Below, one piece after another: positions 45,035 through 55,500 of a stretch of 64,000 nt of DNA. The DNA is from CAVVSD01 sp963750895 (GTDB lineage: Bacteria; Actinomycetota; Thermoleophilia; Solirubrobacterales; Solirubrobacteraceae), in assembly GCA_963750895.1 (NCBI GenBank), contig CAVVSD010000005.1:186001-250000 (forward strand), read 5' to 3'. How positions within the stretch are numbered: the stretch's first letter is position 1; every line of letters starts with the position of its first letter. The notes under the pieces were generated by a model. That model saw only the letters and a list, made by a program, of their open reading frames with translations, was not told the DNA's origin and did not search any database. The translations under genes and the position numbers were made by a program.

Positions 45035-47608
45035 TCACTCCGCGCCCAGCGCCCGCACGACGTCCATGCGCACGGCACGCCGGGCCGGGATCGCGGCCGC
45101 GAGCGTTCCGAGCACCACGGCCGCGATCGCCACGCCGAGGATCGTCGTGACGGGCACCGAGAACACGTAGCCGGCGAGCAGGTCACCGAACCCGAGTGCC
45201 CAGACGTAGGCGATGACGAGGCCGAACGCGAGGCCGGCGATCGCGCCGGACAGGGTCACGAGGATCGACTCGGCCGCCATGGTCCCGCGTACGTGCCAGC
45301 GCGACGCGCCGAGCGCGCGGAGCACGCCGATCTCGCGGGTCCGTTCGAGCACGGACATGGCGAGCGTGTTGACGACGCCGAGCAGGCTCACCAGGACCGC
45401 GATCGCGACGATCGCGTTGAACAGGTTGAACTGCTGGTCGATCCTCGCGCTGACGGAGTCCTGCAGCTCGGCCGTCGACAGCGACTCGAGGCCAGGGTTG
45501 CGATCCACGATGCGCTGGACCCCGGCCTCCAGTGCGGACCGGTCGCCGCGACTCTCGCGCCTGGACGACGAGCTGCGCGTCCTGTGTGACGCCGTAGAGC
45601 TCGCGCATCGCGGTCTGCGACATCTGGACCACCTGACCGTTGAAGTCCGTCACGGTCTGCAGCACGGCCGCGACGCGCATCCGCCGCGCGCCGCGCGGTC
45701 CACGGACGCACGATCGTGTCGCCGGCGCCGACGCCCGCCCGCTCGGCGTAGCCCGAGCCGACGATCACGCCGCCGTGGTCGAGCGCGCGCACCGCGGCTG
45801 CGCGGTCGGCGCCCTTCACCGGACTGCGGTCGACGACGCCCCACACGGCAGGGTCGACCCCCTCGATGAGACCCGTCGCCTGGCTCGTGAGGCCGGGGAG
45901 GTCCGCGAGGGTCACGCGCAGCGGCGTGACGACGCCGGCCTCGGGCAGCTCCGCGATGGCGCGCGAGACGCTCCGCGGAACGACCTGGCTGCCGCCCTCC
46001 TCGAGCGCGGCACCGACGGGGCGCACGGTGAGGTCCCGCGCGAAGCCGGCGGTCATCTGGCGCTCGACGGTCCGCACGAACGTCTGCGCCATCGTCGCGT
46101 TCACGACGATCACGGCCAAGCCGATGCCCAGAGCGATCGCCGTGGACGACGTGCGTCGTGCGTTCGTCCGCGTCGCATCCGCGGCGAGTCGGCCTGCGGT
46201 CGGGAACAGGCGTCGCAGCGGGATCGCGAGCACGGCGACCGTCGGCGGGATCACGAACGGCGCGACGAGCACGATGCCGGCGAACATGGCCATCGTGCCG
46301 GTGATGCCGATGGCGCTCCACAGCAGCCCTCCGCCGTGCTGGTCGCCGAACCAGAAGTCCCCGCCGAACAGCAGCCCCGGCAGGAGCAGCGCGACGCGCG
46401 ATCCCGAGCCGTCCGATGCCGGGACGAGCCCGCATCGTCGCTGCCCCTCCCTGTGCTGCCTGGACAGGTGAGAGCCGCGCAGCGCGGCGCGCGGGGAGCG
46501 CGGCGCCGAACAGGGTCGCGACGATCCCCGCGACGGCGGCGACGGCGATCGAGGTACCCGAGACGGCCAGGTCGCCGACGGGGACCTCCAGTCCCCGGAG
46601 CATGATGATGAGTCCCTCGGCCATCCCCAGCCCCAGCAGCAGGCCGGCCGCGGTCCCCGCGACCGCGAGGACGAGCGCCTCGACGAGCACGCTGCGCGCC
46701 ACGTCGGCGCGGCTTGCCCCGAGCGTGCGGAGCATCCCCAGCTCCCGGGTGCGCTGCAGCACGGTCATCGTGAAGCTGTTGAGGATCAGGAACCCGCCCA
46801 CGAAGAGCGCCATCCCGCCGAAGAGCAGGAGGACGACGTCCAGCGCCTGGAGCTGCTCGGCGACGTCGTCCGACACCTGGGACGGGGTCTGCACGTCCGC
46901 CCCGGCGCCGAGCTCGCGCCGGAGCCGAGCCTGGACCTCCTCGACCCGGTCGCGGTCGCGGACGTGGACGCTGATCGTCATCCACCCGTCCGGCTGGTCG
47001 AAGAGGCCGCGCGCCTCGGTCAGCGGGACGCCGGCGAGGCCTGCCCCGCCGAAGGACAGGCCGCTCGAGAACGTGAAGATGCCGACGACGCGCAGCTGGG
47101 CCCGCCCTGCCGGCGCGAGGACGGGGATCGTGTCGCCGAGCGTCAGCCCACGTTCACGGGCCCAGCCGCGCTCGACGATGACCTCGCGGCCCTCCCGGGC
47201 CGGCCGTCCTGCCGTGTAGCGGAAGTCGTACGGCGGCTGGGCGGGGTCGAAGCCCGCGGTCCACATCGTGCCGCTCGGACCATCGACCGCCTTCCCGCGA
47301 CTGTCGAGGCGCTGGAGGTTCGCGCCGATCATGCCGCCTGCGCTCTCCACGCCACTCGTCGTCCGGATCCGGTCCAGGACGCCGCTCGGCAGGGATCCCG
47401 CGTTGTTCGCCGGAGCGACGACGAGGTCCGTCGTGCCCCACGCCGAGTCGATGAGGTCGTCGAACGTGGCCCTGACGGTGCCGCTGAGCAGGAGGACGCC
47501 GAACACCATCCCCACACCGAGCGCGACGGCGCCGCCGGTCAGCACCGAGCGCAGGCGCCGCGTGCGCAGCTGCCGCACGGAGAGGCCGTCGTACGACCCG
47601 AGCATCAC
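45035..47608 (-). CDS. ABC transporter permease, FtsX/MacB type, frame-shifted
   Basis: About 857 residues. N-terminal helix LTGGAVALGVGMVFGVLLLS, MacB-like external domain, central helices with RTRELGMLRTLGASRADVAR, then a second half with helix MFAGIVLVAPFVIPPTVAVL, an external domain and the FtsX core RTREIGVLRALGASRWHVRG ending in AAIPARRAVRMDVVRALGAE. Frame breaks lie near 46410, 45700 and 45545. GTG/ATG at the start overlaps the ATPase stop. Unlike the exporter at 8.6-14 kb it is a single fused permease. Confidence 0.78.
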
Positions 47609-48351
47609 GCCACCGCGGCGGGGTCGGCGGTGAGCGCCGCCAGACCCTCGGCGACCTGGCGCGTGCTGGCGCTCTCCATGCCGCCGGCGATCCTGCCGTC
47701 ACGCAGGAAGACGACGCGGTCCGCGATGGCGGCCGCTGCCGGATCGTGCGTGACCATCACGACCGTGCGTCCGTCGACGGACGCGATGTCGCGGAGGATC
47801 GCGAGCACCTCGCCGCCGGAGCGCGAGTCCAGGTTCCCCGTCGGCTCGTCGGCGAGGACGATCTCGGGCTCCAGGAACAGCGCCCGCGCGATCGACACGC
47901 GCTGCTGCTGACCGCCCGACAGCTCCGACGGCGTGTGGGTGGCGCGGTCGGCGAGTCCGACGCGCTCGAGCAGCGCGACGGCTCGCTCCTCCATGTCGCC
48001 CGTCCGGTCACGCGCGATGAGCGCCGGCAGGTAGACGTTCTCCGTGGCGGACAGCGACGGCAGCAGGTTGAAGAACTGGAAGATGAACCCGAGATGGCCG
48101 CGCCGCAGGCGGGTGAGGTCGCGATCGTCCGCCCCGTCGACCCGGCGGCCCGCGACGGTCACCTCGCCCGACGTCGGCGCCTCGAGCCCCCCGAGGACGT
48201 GCAGCAGCGTGCTCTTGCCGGAGCCGGAGGGGCCCATGATCGCGACGAACTCGCCGCGCTCCGCCACGAAGTCCACGTCGTCGAGCGCCCGTACCGCCGT
48301 CGCGCCGGTCCCGTAGTGCTTGCACAGCCCGTGTGTCTCGATGGCGTTCAT
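47605..48351 (-). CDS. ABC transporter ATP-binding protein, LolD/MacB family
   Basis: 248 residues. Walker A MGPSGSGKSTLL, Q-loop IFQFFNLLP, signature LSGGQQQRVSIARAL, Walker B IVLADEPTGNLDS, H-loop VTHDP. It powers the FtsX-type permease that overlaps its stop. ATG at 48351 lies 13 bases after the DUF1918 gene end on the same strand, so it may be transcribed with the stress genes upstream. Confidence 0.88.
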   Translation of the reverse strand: MNAIETHGLCKHYGTGATAVRALDDVDFVAERGEFVAIMGPSGSGKSTLLHVLGGLEAPTSGEVTVAGRRVDGADDRDLTRLRRGHLGFIFQFFNLLPSLSATENVYLPALIARDRTGDMEERAVALLERVGLADRATHTPSELSGGQQQRVSIARALFLEPEIVLADEPTGNLDSRSGGEVLAILRDIASVDGRTVVMVTHDPAAAAIADRVVFLRDGRIAGGMESASTRQVAEGLAALTADPAAVA

Positions 48352-48364
48352 GACGCGGCCTCGA

Positions 48365-48589
48365 TCAGCCCTTGCGATCGCCGTGGCGCTCGACGCTGAC
48401 CCCGTCGGCGGGATACAGGATCGACTCGTGCTGCTCGTCCCAGAGCACGCGGAAGTGCTCGTGGCCAGGACGTCCGAGGAGCTCGATGATCTCTCCGCGC
48501 CGGGCCGGCTTGTCGCCGACCCCGCGTGCGACGACCCAGTCTCCAGGCCGCGCCGCCGCCGTGCTCACGTTCGTGGTCATCGTCGCCAT
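48365..48589 (-). CDS. DUF1918 protein
   Basis: 74 residues (71 from ATG 48580, which has a GAGGG at good distance). RPGDWVVARGVGDKPARRGE, then IIELLGRPGHEHFRVLWDEQ and HESILYPADG are the DUF1918 SH3-like core. The family is small, actinobacterial and often near USP genes. It starts three bases after the USP stop, so it is translationally coupled. Role unknown; nucleic-acid binding has been suggested by fold. Confidence 0.75.
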   Translation of the reverse strand: MATMTTNVSTAAARPGDWVVARGVGDKPARRGEIIELLGRPGHEHFRVLWDEQHESILYPADGVSVERHGDRKG

Positions 48590-48592
48590 CCC

Positions 48593-49492
48593 TCACGCAG
48601 GCTGCGGGGCCGACGTGCTCGGCTCCGCTTCGCGGTCCGCGACGCCCTCGGCGACCCGCGGGACCACGAGGACGGGGCACGGGGCGTTGTCGACGAGGTA
48701 GCGCGAGACGCCGCCGACGAGGACGCTGTGCCGCGGCCCGTAGCCGCGGGAGCCCGTGACGAGGAGGTCGGCGCCCTCCGCGGCATCGGCGAGCGCACTG
48801 GGCATCGGCCCCGTGACGACCCGGGTGTCCACCGGGACGCCGGTGATCGCGTCGGCCTCGGCCTTGACGCGCTCGGCGACGTCGTCGCGCATGAGCTCCT
48901 CGAGATCGGCGGCCGCGATCATCGCCGGGCCGGCGTAGAGCTCGTGCTCCGCGCCGGCGATGATCTCGAGATGCGCGTCGAGCCTGCGCGCGAGCTGGGC
49001 TGCGTGCTCCAGGGCGGCCTTCGCCTGGATTCCGTCGTCGTACGCCACCGCGATGGTGCGGATCGGCCGTGGCTGGTGGTCGGACGGGGCGACGAGCACG
49101 GGGCACGGAGCTCCGTGCAGCAGGTTCGACGCCACGGACCCCGGCGTGATGCGGCCGATGTGGCTGTAGTGGGTTGCGCCGACGACGATGAGCGTCGCCT
49201 GCTCCTCCTCCGCGAGGTCGTGCAGCGCCCGCGCCGGCGAACCGGCCAGCAGGACGCGGCGAGCCACGCCCTCGACGTCCAGACCCTCGATGACGGCTCG
49301 ACCCTTGTCGTGGAGGTCCTGTTGGATCTCCTCGTCGAACACCCGCCCACGCAGCCCGACCGGGGTCAGGCGGGGATACACGTGCGCCGCGAGGACCTCG
49401 GCGTCGGAGACCGCGGCGAGCTCGACGGCCAGCTGCACGGCGGCACGAGATGCGGAGCTGCCGTCGTACGCGGCGATGAAGGTCTGTGGCAT
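48593..49492 (-). CDS. Universal stress protein, tandem UspA domains
   Basis: 299 residues, two Usp domains (1-140 and 148-285). ATP-binding-type motifs: domain 1 has IVVGATHYSHIGRITPGSVA, domain 2 has LLVTGSRGYGPRHSVLVGGV. Similar to mycobacterial Rv2623-like USPs. The promoter region (49493-49654) contains TTGCGGGAAAC, exactly shared with the promoter of the regulator at 53903, and a TGCGGG-AAA-CCCGCA hairpin. Confidence 0.85.
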   Translation of the reverse strand: MPQTFIAAYDGSSASRAAVQLAVELAAVSDAEVLAAHVYPRLTPVGLRGRVFDEEIQQDLHDKGRAVIEGLDVEGVARRVLLAGSPARALHDLAEEEQATLIVVGATHYSHIGRITPGSVASNLLHGAPCPVLVAPSDHQPRPIRTIAVAYDDGIQAKAALEHAAQLARRLDAHLEIIAGAEHELYAGPAMIAAADLEELMRDDVAERVKAEADAITGVPVDTRVVTGPMPSALADAAEGADLLVTGSRGYGPRHSVLVGGVSRYLVDNAPCPVLVVPRVAEGVADREAEPSTSAPQPA

Positions 49493-49654
49493 CTGCCCAG
49501 GTCCTCTCGGGTTCGGGATCGTGCGGCGGGGACGCTAGGCGCGACGGCGCCGCCCGCCATCCGCGAAAGCGCCCCCACGGGTTGCGGGAAACCCGCACCC
49601 GGGATGAGGGGTGCGCCGGATGGCCGGGGCGGTCCGTGCTGCGACCGTCCCGGC

Positions 49655-50744
49655 ATGACCTCCTCCCCCACACGCGTCGTCATCGCCGGCGGCGGAATCG
49701 GCGGCCTGGAGGCGATGTTCGCGCTCCGCAGCCTCGCCGGATACCGCGTCCTCCTCACCCTGCCTGACACCCGATCCCACGTTCCGGGTCCGAGCGCTCA
49801 GCGTGGAGGATCCGTTCGCCGGCCCTGCCCTGCGTCGCTACGACATCGGCCGTCTCTGCAGCGAGGTCGACGCGGAGTTCGTCCAGGATGCGCTCGCCTC
49901 CGTCGATGCCGATGCCCGGACCGTCACCACCGCGGGCGGCCAGAGCGTGCCCTATGACGATCTCGTCCTCGCGATGGGCGCGCTCCAGCGCGCTCCGTAC
50001 ACCAGTGGCGTGACGTTCCGCGGGCTCGAGGATGCCGAGGCGGTGCACGGGCTCATCCAGGACGTGGAGCTCGGCGCGGTGGAGAGCATCGTCTTCGTGG
50101 TTCCGAGCGGCACCGCGTGGCCGCTGCCGCTGTACGAGCTGGCCTTGTTGACCGCGGAGCGTGCGTTCGCGATGGGTGTGGACATCTCGCTGACACTCGT
50201 CACACCGGAGGAGCGACCGCTGGGGTACTTCGGCCTCGATGCATCGGCGACGGTCGCCGGGCTTCTGGGCGAAGCGGGCATCGCGCTCGTCACGGAGACG
50301 CACGTGCGCGACCTCGACCACGGCACCGCCGTCGGCGTCGATGGCGCACCGATCGTGCAGGCGCGGCGAGCCGTCACGATCCCGGTGCTCGAGGGGCGGC
50401 GCATCCCCGGCGTACCGACCGACGCGCGCGGGTTCGTACCCGTGGACGAGCACGGCGCGGTGATCGGCCTCCCGGACGTCTGGGCAGTCGGCGACGCGAC
50501 CACGTTCCCGCTCAAGCAAGGCGGCCTGGCCGCGCAGCAGGCCGATGCTGCGGCGGCGGCGATCGCCGCGGGAGCCGGGGCGTCCGTTGCTCTCGCGACC
50601 CACCACCCGGTCATGCGAGCGAAGCTGTTCACCGGCGGGCGCCCAGCGCACCTCGGCGAGGTGACGAGCGAGGACGACGCGAAGGTCGCGACGACCTACC
50701 TCGGCCCGATGTTGACGCGGCTCGGCACGAGGGCGCCGGCGTGA
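49655..50744 (+). CDS. NAD(P)/FAD-dependent oxidoreductase 1 (SQR/NDH-2-like), frame-shifted
   Basis: About 362 residues. FAD-binding VVIAGGGIGGLEAMFALRSL at the N-terminus, YDDLVLAMGA in the middle, and the second FAD motif VWAVGDATTFPLKQGGLAAQ near the end. One extra C near 49780 splits PDT from DPTFRVRALS. No redox-active Cys pair or C-terminal membrane anchor is seen, so it may not be a classical sulfide:quinone reductase. First of three overlapping paralogs. Confidence 0.78.
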
Positions 50745-51868
50745 GCCCGCTCGTGCCCACCCAGTTGGTCATCGCGGGCGCAGGTGTCGCCGGGCTCGAG
50801 ACCCTGCTGGCCGTGCATGCGCTCGCCGGATCACGGGTGACGACCACTGTCCTGGCGCCGGACCGGAGCTTCTCCGTGCGGGCGGCATCGGTCGGCGCGC
50901 CGTTCGGACACGGCAGCCCGCCGCAGCACGATCTCGGAGCGATCGTCGCCGCCGGCGGCGCGCACCTCGTCCACGGCATGCTCGACTTCGTGGACGGAGA
51001 CGAGCGATGCGTGGTCACCCGTGATGGCGAGCGCCTCATGTACGACGCGCTCGTCGTCGCGGTCGGCGCGAAGCCCGAGCCTGCATACGCTGCGGCGTCG
51101 ACGTTCACCGGCGCACCCGACTCGACGGTGATGTCCGACGTGCTGCTGGCGCTCGAGGCCGGCCGCGCGAGCAGCGTCGCGTTCGTCGTTCCTCCCGGTG
51201 TCACGTGGGCGCTGCCGCTGTACGAGCTCGCGCTCATGACGGCCGCGCACATCGAGCTGCACGGCATCGACGCCGACCTGAGCATCGTGACGCCCGAGCC
51301 GGCACCGCTCGCGCTGCTCGGCATCGAGGCCTCGGAGCACGTCGTCGCAGCACTGCGCACCGCGGATGTCGCCCTCGTGAGCGCCACCGAGGTCACCGAG
51401 GTCGACCTGGCCGGACGTCTGCTGGGCCGCACCGGCACGATCCTGCAGGCCGAGCAGATCATCGCGCTGCCCCGTCTTCGAGCGCCGTCCATCGGGGGCC
51501 TCCCACGCGCCGATGACGGCTTCATCCCCGTCGACGTCCGCGGACACGTGGCCGGCCGGGACGGCGTCTACGCCATCGGCGACGCCGCGGCAGGGCTGCT
51601 CAAGCACGGCGGCATCGGCGCCCAGCAGGCGGAGGGCGTGGCGCACGAGATCGCACAGCGCGCCGGGGCTCCGGTCGCGACCCCGACGCCGCGTCCGGTG
51701 GTGCGCGCGCAGATGCTCGAGGGCACGACGACCACCTTCCTCCGGGCACCGCTCAGCGGCCGCGTCGCCGATCGCACGTCGGTCGTCTCCCGGGAGGCCT
51801 TGTGGTGGCCCCCGCTCAAGGTGGCCGCGCCCCGTCTCGCCCAGGCGCTGGCGGAGACGGCCTCGTGA
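50741..51868 (+). CDS. NAD(P)/FAD-dependent oxidoreductase 2 (SQR/NDH-2-like)
   Basis: 375 residues, intact. LVIAGAGVAGLETLLAVHAL, DALVVAVGAKPEPAY, the hydrophobic FVVPPGVTWALPLYELALM shared by all three paralogs, and GVYAIGDAAAGLLKHGGIGA. GTG overlaps the previous stop (GTGA). More diverged than copies 1 and 3 in the C-terminus, so the three probably differ in partner or acceptor. Confidence 0.8.
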   Translation: MSPLVPTQLVIAGAGVAGLETLLAVHALAGSRVTTTVLAPDRSFSVRAASVGAPFGHGSPPQHDLGAIVAAGGAHLVHGMLDFVDGDERCVVTRDGERLMYDALVVAVGAKPEPAYAAASTFTGAPDSTVMSDVLLALEAGRASSVAFVVPPGVTWALPLYELALMTAAHIELHGIDADLSIVTPEPAPLALLGIEASEHVVAALRTADVALVSATEVTEVDLAGRLLGRTGTILQAEQIIALPRLRAPSIGGLPRADDGFIPVDVRGHVAGRDGVYAIGDAAAGLLKHGGIGAQQAEGVAHEIAQRAGAPVATPTPRPVVRAQMLEGTTTTFLRAPLSGRVADRTSVVSREALWWPPLKVAAPRLAQALAETAS

Positions 51869-53062
51869 CACGTGTCGAGCCGTGGCGCGTCGTCGTCGCC
51901 GGCGGCGGCGTCGCCGGGATCGAGGCGCTGCTCGGCCTGCGGGCGCTGGGCGAGGGCTGCCTGCAGCTGACGCTCGTGACCCCGGATCTGCATTTCGTCC
52001 TGCGCCCGCACGCCGTGGCGGAGCCGTTCGGCGGGGCGCCGTCCCCCTCGCTGCCGTACGCCGACATCGCCCGCGAGCAGGGCGCCCGGTTCGTGCGCGA
52101 CCGCGTGCGGGCGGTGCGCGCCGACGACCGCGTGCTCGAGCTCGAGGGCTCCGGCGAGCTGCCGTACGACGCCGTCGTGCTCGCCGTCGGAGCGCATGCG
52201 CGTGCGTTCCATCCGGCAGCGCTCACGTTCGACGGCCCGGATGCGGTACCGGCGGTCCGCGAGCTCGTCTCGGACCTGACGCACGCCCGCGCGGAGTCCG
52301 TGGCGCTCGTCGTCCCGACCGGTGTGTCCTGGGCGCTCCCGATGTACGAGCTCGCGCTCATGCTCCGCGGCCGCGCGCGCCGCCGCAACGTCCTTCTCGT
52401 CTCGTCCGAGCCCGCGCCGCTCGCCGTGTTCGGCCAGGAGCCGAGCCGAGCCGTCGCCGAGATGCTCACCCGCGCGGGCGTCGAGGTCCACGTCGGCGCG
52501 GACCCCACCGTGTCCGCGGATGGGCGCGCCATCGGGCTCGCCGCCGATGGCCCGTGGCTCTCCGCCGACCGCATCGTCGCACCGCCGCTGCTCGACGGCC
52601 CTCGGCTGCGGGGCGTCCCACACGACGCGGCGCGGCTTCATCCCCGTCGACGAGCACGGTCGAGTGCCGGGGCTCGATCACGTGTACGCCGCCGGCGACG
52701 GCACGGACCTCGCGATCAAGCAGGGCGGGCTCGCGGCGCAGCAGGCGGACGCGGCGATCCGGCACCTGACGGCCGAGGCCGGCGGGCTCCTGCCCCCCGA
52801 TCCGTTCCGTCCTGTCCTACGCGGTCGGCTCATGACCGGCCAGGTCGATCGCTACCTGCGTCACGATCCGGCCGCCGGCGACGCCGTCCTCGACGAGCCC
52901 CTGTGGGAGCCCGCCGCGAAGGTGGTCGGCCACTACCTCGCGCCCTGGCTGGCGTACCTGCATCCCACGCATCCCGTGCCGCGGAACGACGTCGAGCGCG
53001 TCACGGTCGATCACGAGCTCGATCTCGAGCCGCTGGGACGGATCGAGCGTCAGCGCTCATGA
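51865..53062 (+). CDS. NAD(P)/FAD-dependent oxidoreductase 3 (SQR/NDH-2-like), frame-shifted
   Basis: About 399 residues. VVVAGGGVAGIEALLGLRAL, PDLHFVLRPHAVAEPFGG, LVVPTGVSWALPMYELALML and VYAAGDGTDLAIKQGGLAAQ. One extra base near 52625 shifts the frame just before RRGFIPVDEHGRVPG. GTG overlaps the previous stop; its own stop overlaps the next ATG. The longer C-terminal tail (DHELDLEPLGRIERQRS) distinguishes it from the other two. Confidence 0.8.
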
Positions 53063-53277
53063 GCATGGATGCAGCCGACCGCCCGACGTGCGTGCACTGT
53101 GGCGACCGGATCGGGGCGTACGAACCCCTGTGCCTCCGCCGCGCCGACGGCACCGTCACGACGTCCAGCATCCTGCGCGCGCGGCAGGATCCGGAGTTCG
53201 GGATGCCGGGCTCGGCGCTGTATCACCGCGACTGCTTCGTCGAGGGTCAGCCGACGAGTCCGTTGTCGAGCGCGTAG
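53059..53277 (+). CDS. Small zinc-finger-like protein
   Basis: 72 residues: TCVHCGDRIGAYEPLCL near the N-terminus and LYHRDCF near the C-terminus give a Cys-x2-Cys / His-x2-Cys set that could bind one zinc. ATG overlaps the oxidoreductase 3 stop, so it is the fourth gene of that operon. Its end overlaps the convergent regulator gene by 31 bases. A chaperone, sensor or adaptor for the oxidoreductases is possible. Family not recognised. Confidence 0.6.
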   Translation: MSMDAADRPTCVHCGDRIGAYEPLCLRRADGTVTTSSILRARQDPEFGMPGSALYHRDCFVEGQPTSPLSSA

Positions 53278-53903
53278 CGGACCAGCTCGGCCCGCGACGT
53301 GCGCCGCAGCTTCTGCTGGATGTGCGCACGATGCGTCTCGACGGTCCTCACGCTCAGGTACAGCTGCTTGCCGATCTCGGCGTTCGTGTGCCCGAGCGCG
53401 ATCAAGCGCAGGACCTCGACCTCGCGCTCGCTGAGGTCGTCCGGCGGACCGACCGGCTCCGGCGGTTCGGCGGCGAGCCGCGCGCCCAGGCGCGGGTTGA
53501 GGTAGGTGTCACCCCGGCCGGCCGCGCGCACCGCCTCGACGAGCTCCTCGTCGGCGGCCTCCTTGAGCACGTAGCCCAGTGCGCCGGCGCGCAGTGCCTC
53601 GCGGGCGAAGGCCGGATCGTCCTGCATGGTCAGCACGACGATCGCGGTGCCCGGCGAGCCCTCCAGGAAGCGAGGGATGGCGGGCAGGCTGGGTTCGCCC
53701 GGCATGTTGAGGTCCAGGACCAGCACGGACGGGCGGTGCGCCCGGACGTAGCGCATCGCATCGGCGACGTCGCCTGCCTCCGCGACGACCTGGAGGTCGT
53801 CCTCGCCCTCGAGCACCAGACGCAGCCCGTGTCGGACGACGACGTGGTCGTCGGCGAGGACGATCGTGGTGAGCGCTGCATCGGCGGTGTCGTCCTGGAG
53901 CAT
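53247..53903 (-). CDS. NarL/LuxR-family response regulator (DevR/DosR-like context)
   Basis: 218 residues. Receiver with acidic D18/D19, Asp64 in LVLDLNMPG, Thr in VVLTMQDD and Lys in GYVLKEAADEEL; HTH at about 150-210 with LSEREVEVLRLIALGHTNAE and VRTVETHRAHIQQKLR. ATG 53903. No histidine kinase gene is adjacent, so it may be an orphan. Its promoter holds GCGGGAAACTACGGAC at 53962-53977, a motif repeated before other genes of this island, consistent with autoregulation. Confidence 0.85.
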   Translation of the reverse strand: MLQDDTADAALTTIVLADDHVVVRHGLRLVLEGEDDLQVVAEAGDVADAMRYVRAHRPSVLVLDLNMPGEPSLPAIPRFLEGSPGTAIVVLTMQDDPAFAREALRAGALGYVLKEAADEELVEAVRAAGRGDTYLNPRLGARLAAEPPEPVGPPDDLSEREVEVLRLIALGHTNAEIGKQLYLSVRTVETHRAHIQQKLRRTSRAELVRYALDNGLVG

Positions 53904-53969
53904 GCGCGAACCGTAGGGACAGGCTGCGCAGGACCCATCCGTACGAGACCAGCCTGCGCTTGCGGGAAA

Positions 53970-55500
53970 CTACGGACTCCCGTCGATCCAGGTGGCGACC
54001 CGCGCGGCGAGGTCCTGCGCGCAGCCGTCGGTGGAGACCGCGAGGCGGTGGGCGGCGGGAGGCTCCGCCAGGTCGTCGCCGAGTTGCCGCACGACCTCCG
54101 GCCCGGCGTCGGAGTCGTCGCCGCCGGCCTCTGCACGCCGCCACGCGCGCTCGATGCGCACCCCGAGCGGAGCCTCGCAGACGATGAGCCGCAGCCGGTC
54201 GCGATCGGACTGCGACAGACCGGCGAGGAACGCGTCGCGGTGCGCCGGGGCACCGAACGTCGCGTCGACCACGACGGAGCCGCTCCGGAGCGCCATCGAC
54301 GCCCGTGCTCCCAGCTCCGCGTACACCAGCCGCTTGGCGTCAGGGCTGTACGACTCGGCCGCCGCGCGGACGCCGACGGGCACCTCCAGGGCCTCCTTGC
54401 GCACGACGTCGGAGGAGAGCACGGCGAGATCGCCCGCCGATGCGAGCGCGGACGCGAGCGTCGACTTGCCGCTCGCCGGAGGGCCGGACACCACGAGCAG
54501 CAGCCGCCCGCGAGCGCGCCAGGCGAGCGCGTCGGCGAGGTCCGTGAGGCGCAGGGCATCGCGGCGTGCCGCCTCCGCCGCCGCTCCGGTGAGCTGGGCG
54601 GCGCGGAGGAAGCCGACCTTCGCGCGCACCAGGGCGCGGTGGACTGCGAACGCCGCCACCAGCGCCTCGTCGCCCGGATCACCGCCTGCGTCGCGGTACG
54701 CCGTCACGAGGTCCTCGGCGGCCCGGGCGGCCCCGAGCCTGCGCAGATCCATGACGAGGAACGCGAGGTCGTCGGCGACGTCGACGCGCCGCAGGCGTGC
54801 GTCGAACTCGAGGCGATCGACGACCACGACGCCCTCGCGGTCGAGCACGACGTGCTCCGCGCGCAGGTCGCCGTGCCCGTCCACGACCCGCCCGGTGCTC
54901 GCCCGCTCGTCCAGGTCGGTCCCGCGGCGATGCAGGAACCCCGAGGCGAAGCGCCGCCAGGCGTCGGTGCGCGCCGGCGTCACCTCCGCGCCGCCGGCGT
55001 CCGCGAGCTCGTCGATGTTGGCCTGCCAGGCATCCGCGACCTGCCGCGACCACCTGCTCACTGCAGGCCTCCCGGCGTCCGCGTGGAAGCGCTGGATGGT
55101 CCGCGCCGTCGCCACCACGTCCTCGTCGCGCAGCGCGTCGCGCCGGACCGCGGCGGCCATGGTCCGCTCCTCGTCGAACCGGACCATCTCGACGACCCAG
55201 TCGATGGCGTCCGGCGCGCCTTCGGGGGCGAGCTCGAGCCCGCCCTCGACGGGCACCACGAGCGCGCACGCCGAGGACGATGCGGGCGGCCAGCGCCTGG
55301 TTCACCTCCATCTCCTGCCGGCAAGCGCGGCGGCGGGCGGCCGGCTCACGAAGGTCGAGGAAGCCGAAGTGGACCGGCTTCTTGAGCTTGTAGGCGCGGT
55401 CCGGGGTCAGCAGCACCCACGACATGTGCGTCTCGCGCACTTCGACGGACGGGCCGAGCAGCGCGATGAGAGCGGCCGGCACGTCCACAGGCTCACGCAC
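53970..55500 (-). CDS. Bifunctional APH-like/AAA ATP-binding protein (Rv2004c-like), frame-shifted
   Basis: About 510 residues. N-terminal aminoglycoside-phosphotransferase-like domain (VVDGHGDLRAEHVVL is the catalytic HGDLxxxH loop; VDRLEFDARLRRVDVADDLA follows), then an AAA/zeta-like kinase domain with Walker A SGPPASGKSTLASAL and DATFGAPAHRDAFL. One extra base near 55262 breaks the frame before LVVPVEGGLEL. GTG start overlaps the USP stop by eight bases. The mycobacterial homologue Rv2004c belongs to the DosR dormancy regulon. Confidence 0.78.

Noticed and set aside
53904..53990. Possible classical DosR box at the NarL promoter
   Set aside because: The site GCGGGAAACTACGGAC lacks the GGGACT/AGTCCC symmetry of the mycobacterial box, so it is reported only as a local motif.
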